Shown piece after piece: positions 15,596-22,859 of a DNA stretch of 64,000 nucleotides. The notes beneath the pieces are model-generated. The model did not search any database. It was given only the letters and a program-made list of their open reading frames with translations, and was not told the origin of the DNA. Position 1 is the first letter of the stretch; the number at the start of each line of letters is the position of its first letter. The DNA is taken from the NCBI GenBank assembly GCA_018823745.1, contig JAHJHR010000018.1:348045-412044 (forward strand). The letters run 5' to 3'. Position numbers and translations under genes: made by a program. This DNA comes from Alphaproteobacteria bacterium. Its GTDB lineage: Bacteria > Pseudomonadota > Alphaproteobacteria > Oceanibaculales > Oceanibaculaceae.

Positions 15596-16648
15596 TTACG
15601 GGAACATCGGCGGCTGGGACAGCGCCGTGGTTTCCGGCAGGCCGGTCATGGCATTCATGTTCTGCACCGCCTGGCCGGACGCGCCCTTCACCAGATTGTC
15701 GATCACCGAGATGATGATCGCCCGTCCCGACAGCCGGTCGGCAACGACGCCGATCAGCGTGTGGTTGGAGCCGCGCACATGCCGCGTCGCCGGCACCTGG
15801 CCCAGCGGCAGCACCCGCACGAAGGGCTCGCCAGCATAACGCTTGGCCAGCGTCTCGCGCAGATCGGCCGCACTGGCGCCGTTCGCCAACCGGACATAGG
15901 CGGTCGACAGGATGCCTCGGTTCATCGGCATCAGATGAGGCGTGAAATTCACCCGGATCTCGCGCCCGGCGGCACCGGTCAGCCCCTGCTCGATCTCCGG
16001 CGCATGGCGATGGCTGGCCACGCCATAGGCATGAATGCCCTCGCTGACCTCGGTGAAGAGCGAGCCTTCCTTGGCCGCCCGACCGGCGCCCGATACACCC
16101 GATTTGGCGTCGATGATGATGTCGTCGACATCGATCTGCCCGGCCTCGACCAGCGGCACCAGCGGCAGCTGCGCGGCGGTCGGGTAACAGCCGGGATTGG
16201 CAACCAGCCGGGCCTTTTTCACCGCCTCGCGGGCCAGTTCGGTGATCCCGTAGACGGCTTCCTTCTGCAGCTCCGGCGCCTGATGCGCATGGCCGTACCA
16301 TTCGGCATAGGTGTCGAGATTGTGCAGCCGGAAATCGGCCGACAGATCGACCACCTTCAGATGATTCGGCAGGCCGGCGATCACCTCCTGCGTGGTGCCA
16401 TGCGGCAAGGCGCAGAAGATGACATCGCACTCATCGACCTTCGCATCCTCGATCTTGGTCAGCACCGGCAGGTCGAGATAGCCCAGATGCGGGAAGACAT
16501 CGCCGATCGGCTTGCCGGCGGCGCGGTCGCCGGTCAGCAGGCTGATTCGCGTGAAGGGATGCTGCGCCAACAGTCGGATGAGCTCGGCCCCGGTGTAGCC
16601 GCTGGCCCCCAGAATACCGACCCGGATGTTGTTCGACGACGCAGTCAT
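15596..16648 (-). CDS. argC: N-acetyl-gamma-glutamyl-phosphate reductase
   Basis: A 350-residue enzyme of arginine synthesis that reduces N-acetylglutamyl phosphate to the semialdehyde with NADPH. The N-terminal nucleotide-binding motif is GILGASGYTGAELIRLL, and the catalytic cysteine is in LVANPGCYPTAAQLPL. The HIRVNFTPHLMPMNRGI equivalent (VNFTPHLMPMNRGI) and the C-terminal GSNHTLIGV block are complete. Start ATG 16648 is 9 bases after GGAGGA. Length and order fit the long ArgC type. The rpsI gene upstream ends with a strong terminator at 16744-16775, so argC likely has its own promoter in the 95 bases between. Confidence 0.95.
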   Translation of the reverse strand: MTASSNNIRVGILGASGYTGAELIRLLAQHPFTRISLLTGDRAAGKPIGDVFPHLGYLDLPVLTKIEDAKVDECDVIFCALPHGTTQEVIAGLPNHLKVVDLSADFRLHNLDTYAEWYGHAHQAPELQKEAVYGITELAREAVKKARLVANPGCYPTAAQLPLVPLVEAGQIDVDDIIIDAKSGVSGAGRAAKEGSLFTEVSEGIHAYGVASHRHAPEIEQGLTGAAGREIRVNFTPHLMPMNRGILSTAYVRLANGASAADLRETLAKRYAGEPFVRVLPLGQVPATRHVRGSNHTLIGVVADRLSGRAIIISVIDNLVKGASGQAVQNMNAMTGLPETTALSQPPMFP

Positions 16649-16743
16649 ATCTTCCTCCAATAATTGCCCTGTTTCATGTAGGCAGGGCGTGGAACCAAAC
16701 CAGCGAAAGCTTGCCGGCACAACGAAAAACCGGCGCAAAACGA

Positions 16744-16775
16744 AAACGGGGCGCCCCTGCTGGGACGCCCCGTTT
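16744..16775 (-). terminator. Rho-independent terminator of rplM-rpsI
   Basis: A perfect 10-base-pair inverted repeat (AAACGGGGCG / CGCCCCGTTT) with a 12-base loop lies 26 bases after the rpsI stop. On the minus strand the stem is followed by TTTTCGTTTT-like sequence, a usable U-tract. A shorter perfect palindrome (ATCCCTGAGGGAT, 16788-16800) lies between the stop and the terminator. Confidence 0.8.
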
Positions 16776-16800
16776 CCGGTAGACGTAATCCCTGAGGGAT

Positions 16801-17286
16801 TTAACGCTTCGAGAACTGGAAGCTACGTCGCGCCTTGGCGCGGCCGTACTTCTTACGCTCGACGACGCGGCTGTCGCGGGTCAGGAAGCCACCCTTCTTC
16901 AGGGCGCCACGCAGCTCCGGCTCGTAGTTGATCAGCGCGCGGCTGATGCCGTGACGAACCGCACCGGCCTGGCCGGACAGGCCGCCACCTGTCACGGTGC
17001 AGATCACGTCATAGGCAGCTTCGCGGCCGGCAGCCTTGAAGGGCTGGTCGACGATCAGGCGCAGCACCGGACGGGCAAAGTATTCCTGCTGGTCACGGCC
17101 ATTGACGGTGACCTTGCCATTGCCCGGCTTGATCCAAACGCGGGCAATCGCGTCCTTGCGGCGACCGGTGCCGTAGGAACGGCCCTGGGCATCGATCTTC
17201 GGCTCGACCGGGGTGACATCGGCATCAACGCCGCCGGCAACCAGATCCTTCAGAGCGTCCATGCCCTGGCTTTCAACACTGGCCAT
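16801..17286 (-). CDS. rpsI: 30S ribosomal protein S9
   Basis: A 161-residue protein with the S9 core: [27 protein letters not shown], then [27 protein letters not shown], and the basic C-terminal tail [17 protein letters not shown] whose last residues reach the P-site tRNA in the ribosome. The N-terminal extension of about 35 residues is usual in Alphaproteobacteria. It follows rplM by 3 bases in the standard L13-S9 operon and ends at a strong terminator. Confidence 0.98.
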   Translation of the reverse strand: MASVESQGMDALKDLVAGGVDADVTPVEPKIDAQGRSYGTGRRKDAIARVWIKPGNGKVTVNGRDQQEYFARPVLRLIVDQPFKAAGREAAYDVICTVTGGGLSGQAGAVRHGISRALINYEPELRGALKKGGFLTRDSRVVERKKYGRAKARRSFQFSKR

Positions 17287-17289
17287 GGA

Positions 17290-17754
17290 TTAATTGCTCC
17301 TCTTGTTCTTCGGGTTCATCGCAGCGAGGTCGAGGACCTCCGGCTGCTGGGCTTCATGCGGGTGTTCGGTGCCGGCATAAACTTTCAGGTTGCCCATCAG
17401 CTTGTTGCGCAGCGGGCCCTTGGCGAGCATGCGCTCAACGGCCTTCACGATCGCCCGCTCCGGGAAGCGACCACCGAGGATCTGACCCATGGTCCGCTCC
17501 TTGATGCCGCCCGGATGGCCGGTATGCCAGAAGAACTTCTTGTTCTTCAGCTTGTTGCCGGTGAGATGAACCTTCTCGGCATTGACGATGATGATGTTGT
17601 CACCAGTGTCGATATGCGGGGTGAAGGTCGGCTTGTGCTTGCCACGCAGACGCATCGCGACGAGCGAGGCGAGGCGGCCCAGAACGACGCCTTCAGCGTC
17701 GATCAGCACCCACTTCTTCTCGATCTCCGACGGCTTGGCGGAGTAGGTCTTCAT
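17290..17754 (-). CDS. rplM: 50S ribosomal protein L13
   Basis: A 154-residue protein with all L13 landmarks: [30 protein letters not shown], the [22 protein letters not shown] block, YxHTGHPGG-like [11 protein letters not shown], and [24 protein letters not shown]13 is an early 23S rRNA binding protein. It is the first gene of the rplM-rpsI operon; a promoter of good quality is seen at 17813-17841. Confidence 0.98.
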   Translation of the reverse strand: MKTYSAKPSEIEKKWVLIDAEGVVLGRLASLVAMRLRGKHKPTFTPHIDTGDNIIIVNAEKVHLTGNKLKNKKFFWHTGHPGGIKERTMGQILGGRFPERAIVKAVERMLAKGPLRNKLMGNLKVYAGTEHPHEAQQPEVLDLAAMNPKNKRSN

Positions 17755-17812
17755 ATCTGCCCCAATTGGCTATTAAACGCGGTCACGAGGCTATCGCCCC
17801 ATGGAGGCCGCA

Positions 17813-17841
17813 TATCTACAGAAGCCGGATTTCGCCGTCAA
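17813..17841 (-). promoter_or_regulatory. Promoter of rplM-rpsI
   Basis: On the minus strand TTGACG, a 17-base spacer and TAGATA lie about 60-87 bases upstream of the rplM start. Both hexamers are close to the housekeeping sigma-70 consensus, as expected for a ribosomal protein operon. Confidence 0.65.
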
Positions 17842-17899
17842 TCGAAAAGAAAGCACTGATGCGCTAAATTTAACAGTAATTTCAATGAGTTATAAAATA

Positions 17900-17913
17900 G
17901 GTATCCTGATACC
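17900..17913 (-). terminator. Small hairpin after the thioesterase gene
   Basis: GGTATC-CT-GATACC forms a 6-base-pair hairpin 5 bases after the stop of the minus-strand thioesterase gene, followed on that strand by TATTTTATAA. It lies in an AT-rich stretch (about 17840-17920) and could act as a weak terminator separating the thioesterase from rplM. Confidence 0.45.
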
Positions 17914-17918
17914 GCATT

Positions 17919-18347
17919 TTAATCGCCTGATTTCGCGGGTGGAATCGAATAAGTCGAGGTCACATGGCAGACCGGCTCGTCATCGCCCTCGGAAAAGATC
18001 GACACTTCGCCATAGGCCAGCCGGCGCCCGCATTTCAACAACCGTCCTTTGGCGACCAGATCGCCGGGCTTCGGGCGCTTCAGGAAATTGGCGGTCAGGT
18101 TGGTCGTCACCGCCAGCTTCACGATACCGATGCGGCTGAGCACGCAGCCATACATGACGATATCGGCCAGACCCATCATCGCCGGCCCGGTGATCGTGCC
18201 GCCGGGGCGCAGCAGATCGTCGCGGAACGGCAGCCGGGCGGTCACCGTGCCATCGCCCACTGTCTCGAACACCACGCCCAGCTGGCCGACATAGGGCACT
18301 TCCTCGCGGGCGATGCGGTCAAGTTCCTGCGTGGTCACCTTGCTCAT
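17919..18347 (-). CDS. PaaI-family hotdog thioesterase
   Basis: A 142-residue single-domain hotdog protein. The central helix motif PGGTITGPAMMGLADIVMYGCV carries the acidic residue (Asp in GLAD) used by PaaI/YbgC-class acyl-CoA thioesterases, and the following strands (LAVTTNLTANFLKRPKPGDL, GRRLAYGEVSIFSEGDDEPVCHVTSTYS) complete the fold. It probably hydrolyses an aromatic or medium-chain acyl-CoA; the substrate is unknown. It is divergent from the crotonase-fold gene at 18443, another acyl-CoA protein, so the pair may serve one pathway. Confidence 0.87.
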   Translation of the reverse strand: MSKVTTQELDRIAREEVPYVGQLGVVFETVGDGTVTARLPFRDDLLRPGGTITGPAMMGLADIVMYGCVLSRIGIVKLAVTTNLTANFLKRPKPGDLVAKGRLLKCGRRLAYGEVSIFSEGDDEPVCHVTSTYSIPPAKSGD

Positions 18348-18442
18348 GCGCTTTCCCCTACCCTCCCTTGCTGACCCGGATACTTGCGCGACCGGGCCGG
18401 GAACGCCAGACTCCTTACAAATGGATCGGGAGGATCATAAGA

Positions 18443-19243
18443 ATGGCCAATACAGCCCCCAGTGTGAGTGAGCCCGTACTGCTGCGCCAGGATTCCGGCG
18501 GCATTGCCCGGCTGACCCTGAACCGGCCGCAGCAGCGCAATGCGCTGTCTGTCGGTCTGATGGCGGCGCTGATCGAGGAACTGACGGCGATATCCGCCGA
18601 CGCCTCGGTGAAGGTGGTGGTGCTGGGCGCGAATGGCCCGGCCTTCTGCGCCGGCCACGACCTGAAGGAGATGCGGGCCAATCCTGGCCGAGATTTCTAT
18701 GAAAAGCTGTTCCGGCAATGCAGTGATCTGATGCAGGCCATCGTGCGCCTGCCGCAGCCGGTGATCGCCCGTGTCCATGGCATCGCCACGGCGGCGGGCT
18801 GCCAGCTGGTGGCCTCCTGCGACCTGGCAATCGCCGCTGAGACGACGCGCTTCGCCACGCCGGGGGTGAATATCGGCCTGTTCTGCTCAACCCCGATGGT
18901 TGCCCTGTCGCGCAATGTGAACCGCAAGCAGGCGATGGAGATGCTGCTGCTGGGCGAGATGATCGACACCGCCCGCGCCATCGATTTCGGGCTGATCAAC
19001 AAGGCGGTGCCGGAAGAGACGCTGGATGAGGCAGTCGCGGACTGGGCCGATGCGATCACCCGGAAATCGCCGCTGACGCTGAAGATCGGCAAGCAGGCCT
19101 TCTACCGCCAGGTTGAACTGGACCTCGCGCAGGCCTACGACTATGCCAGCCGCGTGATGACCGAGAACATGCTGGCCCGGGACGCCGAGGAAGGCATCGA
19201 CGCCTTCCTGGAGAAGCGCCATCCGGTCTGGCAGGGAATTTGA
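18443..19243 (+). CDS. Crotonase-fold (enoyl-CoA hydratase/isomerase) protein, ECHDC3-like
   Basis: A 266-residue crotonase-superfamily protein. The CoA-binding and oxyanion-hole segments are clear: LNRPQQRNALSVGL, FCAGHDLKEM, and the second oxyanion segment VHGIATAAGCQLVASCDLAIA. The two catalytic glutamates of classical enoyl-CoA hydratase are not in place: Gln stands where the first is expected (AGCQL), and the second region reads NIGLFCSTPMVALSR without Glu. It resembles the ECHDC3 branch of uncertain activity. ATG 18443 follows GGGAGGATC with good spacing. It is followed 15 bases later by a CoA-binding protein gene, then metY. Confidence 0.88.
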   Translation: MANTAPSVSEPVLLRQDSGGIARLTLNRPQQRNALSVGLMAALIEELTAISADASVKVVVLGANGPAFCAGHDLKEMRANPGRDFYEKLFRQCSDLMQAIVRLPQPVIARVHGIATAAGCQLVASCDLAIAAETTRFATPGVNIGLFCSTPMVALSRNVNRKQAMEMLLLGEMIDTARAIDFGLINKAVPEETLDEAVADWADAITRKSPLTLKIGKQAFYRQVELDLAQAYDYASRVMTENMLARDAEEGIDAFLEKRHPVWQGI

Positions 19244-19258
19244 GCTGAAGGAACGCCG

Positions 19259-19786
19259 ATGTTCGCCAATACCGTGAAGCCGTCCTTCGAAAAGGCCGGT
19301 CATGACTCCTACCCCGACACGCTGATCCGCAAGATCCTGCGCGAGGTCAAGGTGATCGCCATGGTCGGGGCCAGCCCGGACTGGAACCGGCCCTCCTATT
19401 TCGCCATGAAATATCTGCAGGCGAAGAAGTACCGGGTGATCCCGGTGAACCCGAAAGTCGCCGGCGGCGAGATTCTGGGCGAGAAGGTCTATGCCAGCCT
19501 GGCCGAGATTCCCGAGAAGATCGACATGGTCGACATCTTCCGCAATTCCGAAGCCGCCGGCCCGATCACCGACGAGGCCATCGCCATCGGCGCGCCGGTG
19601 GTGTGGATGCAGCTCGGCGTACGCAATGACGAGGCCGCCGCCCGCGCCGAGGCCGCCGGCCTGACCGTCATCATGAATCGCTGCCCGAAGATTGAATATG
19701 GAAGGCTGAATGGCGAGCTGGGCTGGCACGGCTTCAACTCCGGCGTCATCTCCTCCAAGCGCCGCAAACTGCCGGAGAAGGCGTAG
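19259..19786 (+). CDS. CoA-binding domain protein (YccU-like)
   Basis: A 175-residue protein with a Rossmann-type CoA-binding domain: LREVKVIAMVGASPDWNRPSYFAMKYLQ, then YRVIPVNPKVAGGEILGEKVYASLAEIP and a C-terminal VWMQLGVRNDEAAARAEAAGLTVIMNRCPKIEYGRL with the NRCP(K/M) motif typical of YccU-like proteins. The molecular role of this family is not established. In many Alphaproteobacteria this gene lies directly before an O-acetylhomoserine sulfhydrylase gene, as here (metY at 19958), which suggests a link with sulfur amino acid metabolism. Confidence 0.88.
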   Translation: MFANTVKPSFEKAGHDSYPDTLIRKILREVKVIAMVGASPDWNRPSYFAMKYLQAKKYRVIPVNPKVAGGEILGEKVYASLAEIPEKIDMVDIFRNSEAAGPITDEAIAIGAPVVWMQLGVRNDEAAARAEAAGLTVIMNRCPKIEYGRLNGELGWHGFNSGVISSKRRKLPEKA

Positions 19787-19800
19787 CCCATCCCCCCGAA

Positions 19801-19840
19801 CCCTTCAAGACGGCCCTGACGGGCCTCCTCAGGGCGAGGG
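19801..19840 (-). repeat. REP-like palindromic element, copy 1
   Basis: This 40-base intergenic element, read on the minus strand, begins CCTCGCCCTGAGGAG and ends GTCTTGAAGG, with a stem-loop (GCCC...GGGC) between. It is the inverted counterpart of copy 2 at 19875-19915. The arrangement matches a class of intergenic palindromes common in GC-rich Alphaproteobacteria. It starts 14 bases after the stop of the CoA-binding protein gene and may act as an mRNA end structure. Confidence 0.65.
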
Positions 19841-19874
19841 AAGATTGGTATACCAGCCTTGGCCCAATCCCCCG

Positions 19875-19915
19875 CCTCGTCCTGAGGAGCCTGCGCAGCA
19901 GGCGTCACGAAGGAC
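19875..19915 (+). repeat. REP-like palindromic element, copy 2
   Basis: This copy begins CCTCGTCCTGAGGAG and ends GTCACGAAGG; the inner stem is CCTGC...GCAGG, different in sequence from copy 1 but equally paired. It is in inverted orientation relative to copy 1, with 34 bases between them that contain the perfect palindrome TGGTATACCA (19847-19856). It ends 42 bases before the metY start. Confidence 0.65.
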
Positions 19916-19957
19916 ACGACAACCGACCGACCAAAAAGCAGAGTCAGGAATCCGCCC

Positions 19958-21250
19958 ATGACCAGCAACACCAAGCCCGGTTTCGAGACGCTCGCGATCC
20001 ATGCCGGGGCGGCCCCGGATCCGGCGACGGGCGCGCGCTCGACGCCGATCTACCAGACCACGGCCTATGTGTTCGACGATGTCGACCATGCCGCCTCGCT
20101 GTTCAACCTGCAGGCCTTCGGCAATATCTATTCCCGCCTGACCAATCCGACGGTCGCGGTGCTGGAGGAACGCATCGCCACGCTGGAAGGCGGGCGTGGC
20201 GCGACCTGCGTCGCCTCGGGCCATGCCGCGCAGATGCTCGCCTTCTTCTCCTTCATGGAGCCGGGCGATGAATTCCTGGCGGCAACCAAGCTCTATGGCG
20301 GCTCGATCACGCAATTCTCGCGCAGCTTCAAGAAATTCGGCTGGAACGCGATCTTCGTGGACGCCGAGGAGCCGGAGAATTTCCGCAAGTCGATGACGCC
20401 GAAGGTGAAGGCGATCTTCGTCGAATGCCTGGCCAATCCGGGCGGGGTGATCGTCGATATCGAGGCGGTCGCGAAGATCGCGCATGAGGCCGGCGTGCCG
20501 CTGATCGTCGACAACACCATGGCCACGCCCTATCTGTGCCGGCCCTTCGACTATGGCGCCGACATCATCGTGCATTCGACCACGAAATTCCTGTCCGGCC
20601 ATGGCAATGCCATGGGCGGGGCGGTTGTCGATTCCGGCAAGTTTGACTGGGCGCAGAACGACAAGTTCAAGTCGCTGACAACGCCGGAGCCGGCCTATCA
20701 CGGGCTGAATTTCTACGAGACCTTCGGCGATCTCGCCTTCACCATCTATGGCCATGCCATGGGGCTGCGCGATCTCGGGCCCACCATGGCACCGATGAAC
20801 GCCTATCTCACCATCACCGGCACCGAGACGCTGCCGCTGCGCATGCAGAGGCATGTCGAGAACGCCAAGGCGGTGGCCGAGTATCTGGAGGATCACCGCC
20901 AGGTCGAATGGGTCAGCTATGCCGGGCTGCGCTCCAGCAAGCATTTCAAGCTGGCGCAGAAATACCTGCCCAAGGGGGCGGGCTCGGTTTTCACCTTCGG
21001 CATCAAGGGCGGCTACGATGCCGGCGTGAAGCTGGTGGAAAGCTGCGAGCTGTTCTCGCATCTGGCGAATATCGGCGACACACGCTCGCTGATCATCCAC
21101 CCGGCCTCGACCACGCATCGCCAGCTTTCCGCCGAGCAGCAGAAGGCCGCCGGCGCCGGGCCGGAAGTGGTGCGCCTGTCCATCGGTCTGGAGACCGTCG
21201 ACGACATCATCGCCGATCTGGATCAGGCGCTGGCCGCCAGCGCCCGCTAA
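19958..21250 (+). CDS. metY: O-acetylhomoserine aminocarboxypropyltransferase (sulfhydrylase)
   Basis: A 430-residue PLP enzyme of the Cys/Met metabolism family, making homocysteine from O-acetylhomoserine and sulfide (or methionine from methanethiol). Visible features: FETLAIHAGAAPDPATGARSTPIYQTTAYVFDD, YSRLTNPTVAVLEERIATLEGG, and the PLP lysine in DIIVHSTTKFLSGHG. The C-terminus has the SLIIHPASTTHRQLS and RLSIGLET blocks. The 430-residue length and insertions fit MetY rather than MetB/MetZ. No SAM-II riboswitch was recognised in the 171-base upstream region, which instead holds two inverted REP-like elements. Confidence 0.94.
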   Translation: MTSNTKPGFETLAIHAGAAPDPATGARSTPIYQTTAYVFDDVDHAASLFNLQAFGNIYSRLTNPTVAVLEERIATLEGGRGATCVASGHAAQMLAFFSFMEPGDEFLAATKLYGGSITQFSRSFKKFGWNAIFVDAEEPENFRKSMTPKVKAIFVECLANPGGVIVDIEAVAKIAHEAGVPLIVDNTMATPYLCRPFDYGADIIVHSTTKFLSGHGNAMGGAVVDSGKFDWAQNDKFKSLTTPEPAYHGLNFYETFGDLAFTIYGHAMGLRDLGPTMAPMNAYLTITGTETLPLRMQRHVENAKAVAEYLEDHRQVEWVSYAGLRSSKHFKLAQKYLPKGAGSVFTFGIKGGYDAGVKLVESCELFSHLANIGDTRSLIIHPASTTHRQLSAEQQKAAGAGPEVVRLSIGLETVDDIIADLDQALAASAR

Positions 21251-21260
21251 GGAAGCAGAC

Positions 21261-22364
21261 TTAGCCCTGCGGCTGGCCGTTACGGGCCTTCAGCAGGGCG
21301 GTCAGCGGCACCAGCACGAAGCCGCGCGCCTGCACATCGGCGATCCAGAGTTCCAGTATGTCGAGGGTCGCATCGCGCGGATGACCGATGGCAATCGCCG
21401 TGCCCTGACGGCGCGCCACCTGCTCGGTCTCGGCCAGCCGTTTGGCCACCTCGTCATGGCTGTCGGTATTGTCCAGGAACACGTCGCGCTGCAGCGCCGC
21501 CAGCCCCAGCTCGCCCGCCATGCGGAAGCCGACCGTATCGGAGCTGGTGCGCGAATCGAGAAACAGCATGCCGCGCCGCTTCAGTTCCTCCAGGACCGGC
21601 CGCATCGCCGTGGCCGAGGCGGTGAATTTGCTGCCCATATGGTTGTTCACGCCGACCACCCCGTCGAACTGGCCGAGATTCCAGGCCAGGCGCTGCGCCA
21701 GCAGGTCTGGGGTCAGGCCGGTCATCAGGGCGTTCGGTCCCGGATCGACACTGGCGACGGAAGGCTCCATCGGAATATGGATCAGCAATTCATGGCCGCT
21801 CGCCTTGGCATCTGCGGCCTGCTTTGCAACAAGGCTGGCATAGGGCAGGAAGGCGAAGGTGATCGGCGCGGTGATCGCCATGGCCCGGGCCGAGCGCTTC
21901 TTGTCGATGCCCATATCGTCGATGACGATGGCGATCATCGGCTTGCCCTCGGCAATCGGTGCCGGCTGGGCATTGCGCCGCCAGGCCGGATCGCCTGCGA
22001 GCACAGGCGGCGGGGTTGGCGGCAGGCCGGGCACCGTCTGATCGGGTGGTGGCAGGCTGGCCTGCTGCTCCGGCGGCGTTACGGGGGCTGGGGGAACCAG
22101 CGGCGCCTGTTGCTGCTGCGGCAGGGCCAGGGCTGCGGGCGGAACCGGCGCTGCCGCTGGTCGGCTGATCCCGGAACTGAGGGCGGCCTGCTTCGGCGTG
22201 CCCTGCCCGCCATAAAAATACCCCAGGCTGCCGCCGATCAGCAGCGCTGCCCCGGCCAGTCCGATGGAGAGCAGGAACCCCTTGCTGCGCCGGCGCCGGC
22301 CGCTGGCGGGTTTCGTGGCAGGCTTGCGCGTGGGGGTTCCGGACTTATTGGGCTTGCGCGCCAC
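21261..22364 (-). CDS. Divergent polysaccharide deacetylase (YibQ family)
   Basis: A 367-residue protein. A basic N-terminus (MARKPNKSGTPTRKPATKPASGRRRRSKG) is followed by one membrane helix (about residues 30-50), a Pro/Gln-rich linker of about 90 residues, and a NodB-like catalytic fold beginning IAIVIDDMGIDKKRSARAM. The HDxxM-type metal site of classical deacetylases is represented by LLIHIPMEPS and NNHMGSKFTA. The family (divergent polysaccharide deacetylase) is periplasmic, anchored in the inner membrane, and usually linked to cell wall hydrolase genes; here no such neighbour is present. The role is probably in envelope glycan handling, unproven. Confidence 0.87.
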   Translation of the reverse strand: MARKPNKSGTPTRKPATKPASGRRRRSKGFLLSIGLAGAALLIGGSLGYFYGGQGTPKQAALSSGISRPAAAPVPPAALALPQQQQAPLVPPAPVTPPEQQASLPPPDQTVPGLPPTPPPVLAGDPAWRRNAQPAPIAEGKPMIAIVIDDMGIDKKRSARAMAITAPITFAFLPYASLVAKQAADAKASGHELLIHIPMEPSVASVDPGPNALMTGLTPDLLAQRLAWNLGQFDGVVGVNNHMGSKFTASATAMRPVLEELKRRGMLFLDSRTSSDTVGFRMAGELGLAALQRDVFLDNTDSHDEVAKRLAETEQVARRQGTAIAIGHPRDATLDILELWIADVQARGFVLVPLTALLKARNGQPQG

Positions 22365-22376
22365 GGTGCTCCATCC

Positions 22377-22393
22377 GCAGCCCTCAGGGCTGC
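22377..22393. repeat. 17-base perfect palindrome
   Basis: GCAGCCCTCAGGGCTGC lies in the 99-base gap between the stop of cueR and the start of the YibQ-family gene, both on the minus strand. It has eight paired bases per arm. No U-tract follows on either strand, so it may be a weak terminator or transcript-end structure of copA-cueR. Confidence 0.4.
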
Positions 22394-22463
22394 CGCATCA
22401 GAAATGATCGGGGCGCACTATATCCTGTGGCACGACAAGGCGGAACAGCGAAACCGGCCCTAT

Positions 22464-22859
22464 TCAGCTACCGTTGCGGGCCAGATCATCGATGATCGGG
22501 CAGTCCGGCCGGTCATCGCCATGGCAGCGATGCGTCAGATGGACCAGCGTGCTGCGGATCGATTTCATCTCGGCCATCTTGCGGTCAATCTCCTCGATAT
22601 GGCGCATGGCCACGGCCTTCACATCGGCGCTTGACCGCTCCCGGTCGCTCCACAGCTTCAGCAGATTGCTGACATCCTTGACCGCAAAGCCCATGGACCG
22701 CGCCCGCTGGATAAAGCGCAGCACGCTCAGATCCGTCTCGTCATAGACCCGGTAGCCACCCCCGCTGCGCGGCGCCGGGCGCAGCAGCCCGATGCTCTCG
22801 TAATAGCGGATCGTCTTCGCCGGCACGCCCGAGGCATTGGCCGCCTGACCGATATTCAT
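22464..22859 (-). CDS. cueR: Copper-responsive MerR-family regulator CueR
   Basis: A 131-residue MerR-family activator. The winged-helix part is MNIGQAANASGVPAKTIRYYESIGLL, followed by the dimerisation helix, and the Cu(I) site is Cys112 and Cys120 (CHGDDRPDC), the same numbers and spacing as in E. coli CueR. Ser replaces the Cys that would make it a divalent-metal sensor (the IRSTLVHL region), fitting a monovalent-ion sensor. Start ATG 22859 overlaps the copA stop by 4 bases (ATGA), giving translational coupling. It should activate the copA promoter at 25058-25088, making an autoregulated copA-cueR operon. Confidence 0.95.
   Translation of the reverse strand: MNIGQAANASGVPAKTIRYYESIGLLRPAPRSGGGYRVYDETDLSVLRFIQRARSMGFAVKDVSNLLKLWSDRERSSADVKAVAMRHIEEIDRKMAEMKSIRSTLVHLTHRCHGDDRPDCPIIDDLARNGS

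Noticed and set aside
19787..19957. SAM-II riboswitch upstream of metY
   Set aside because: The region is taken up by two REP-like palindromes and I could not find the SAM-II pseudoknot pattern.
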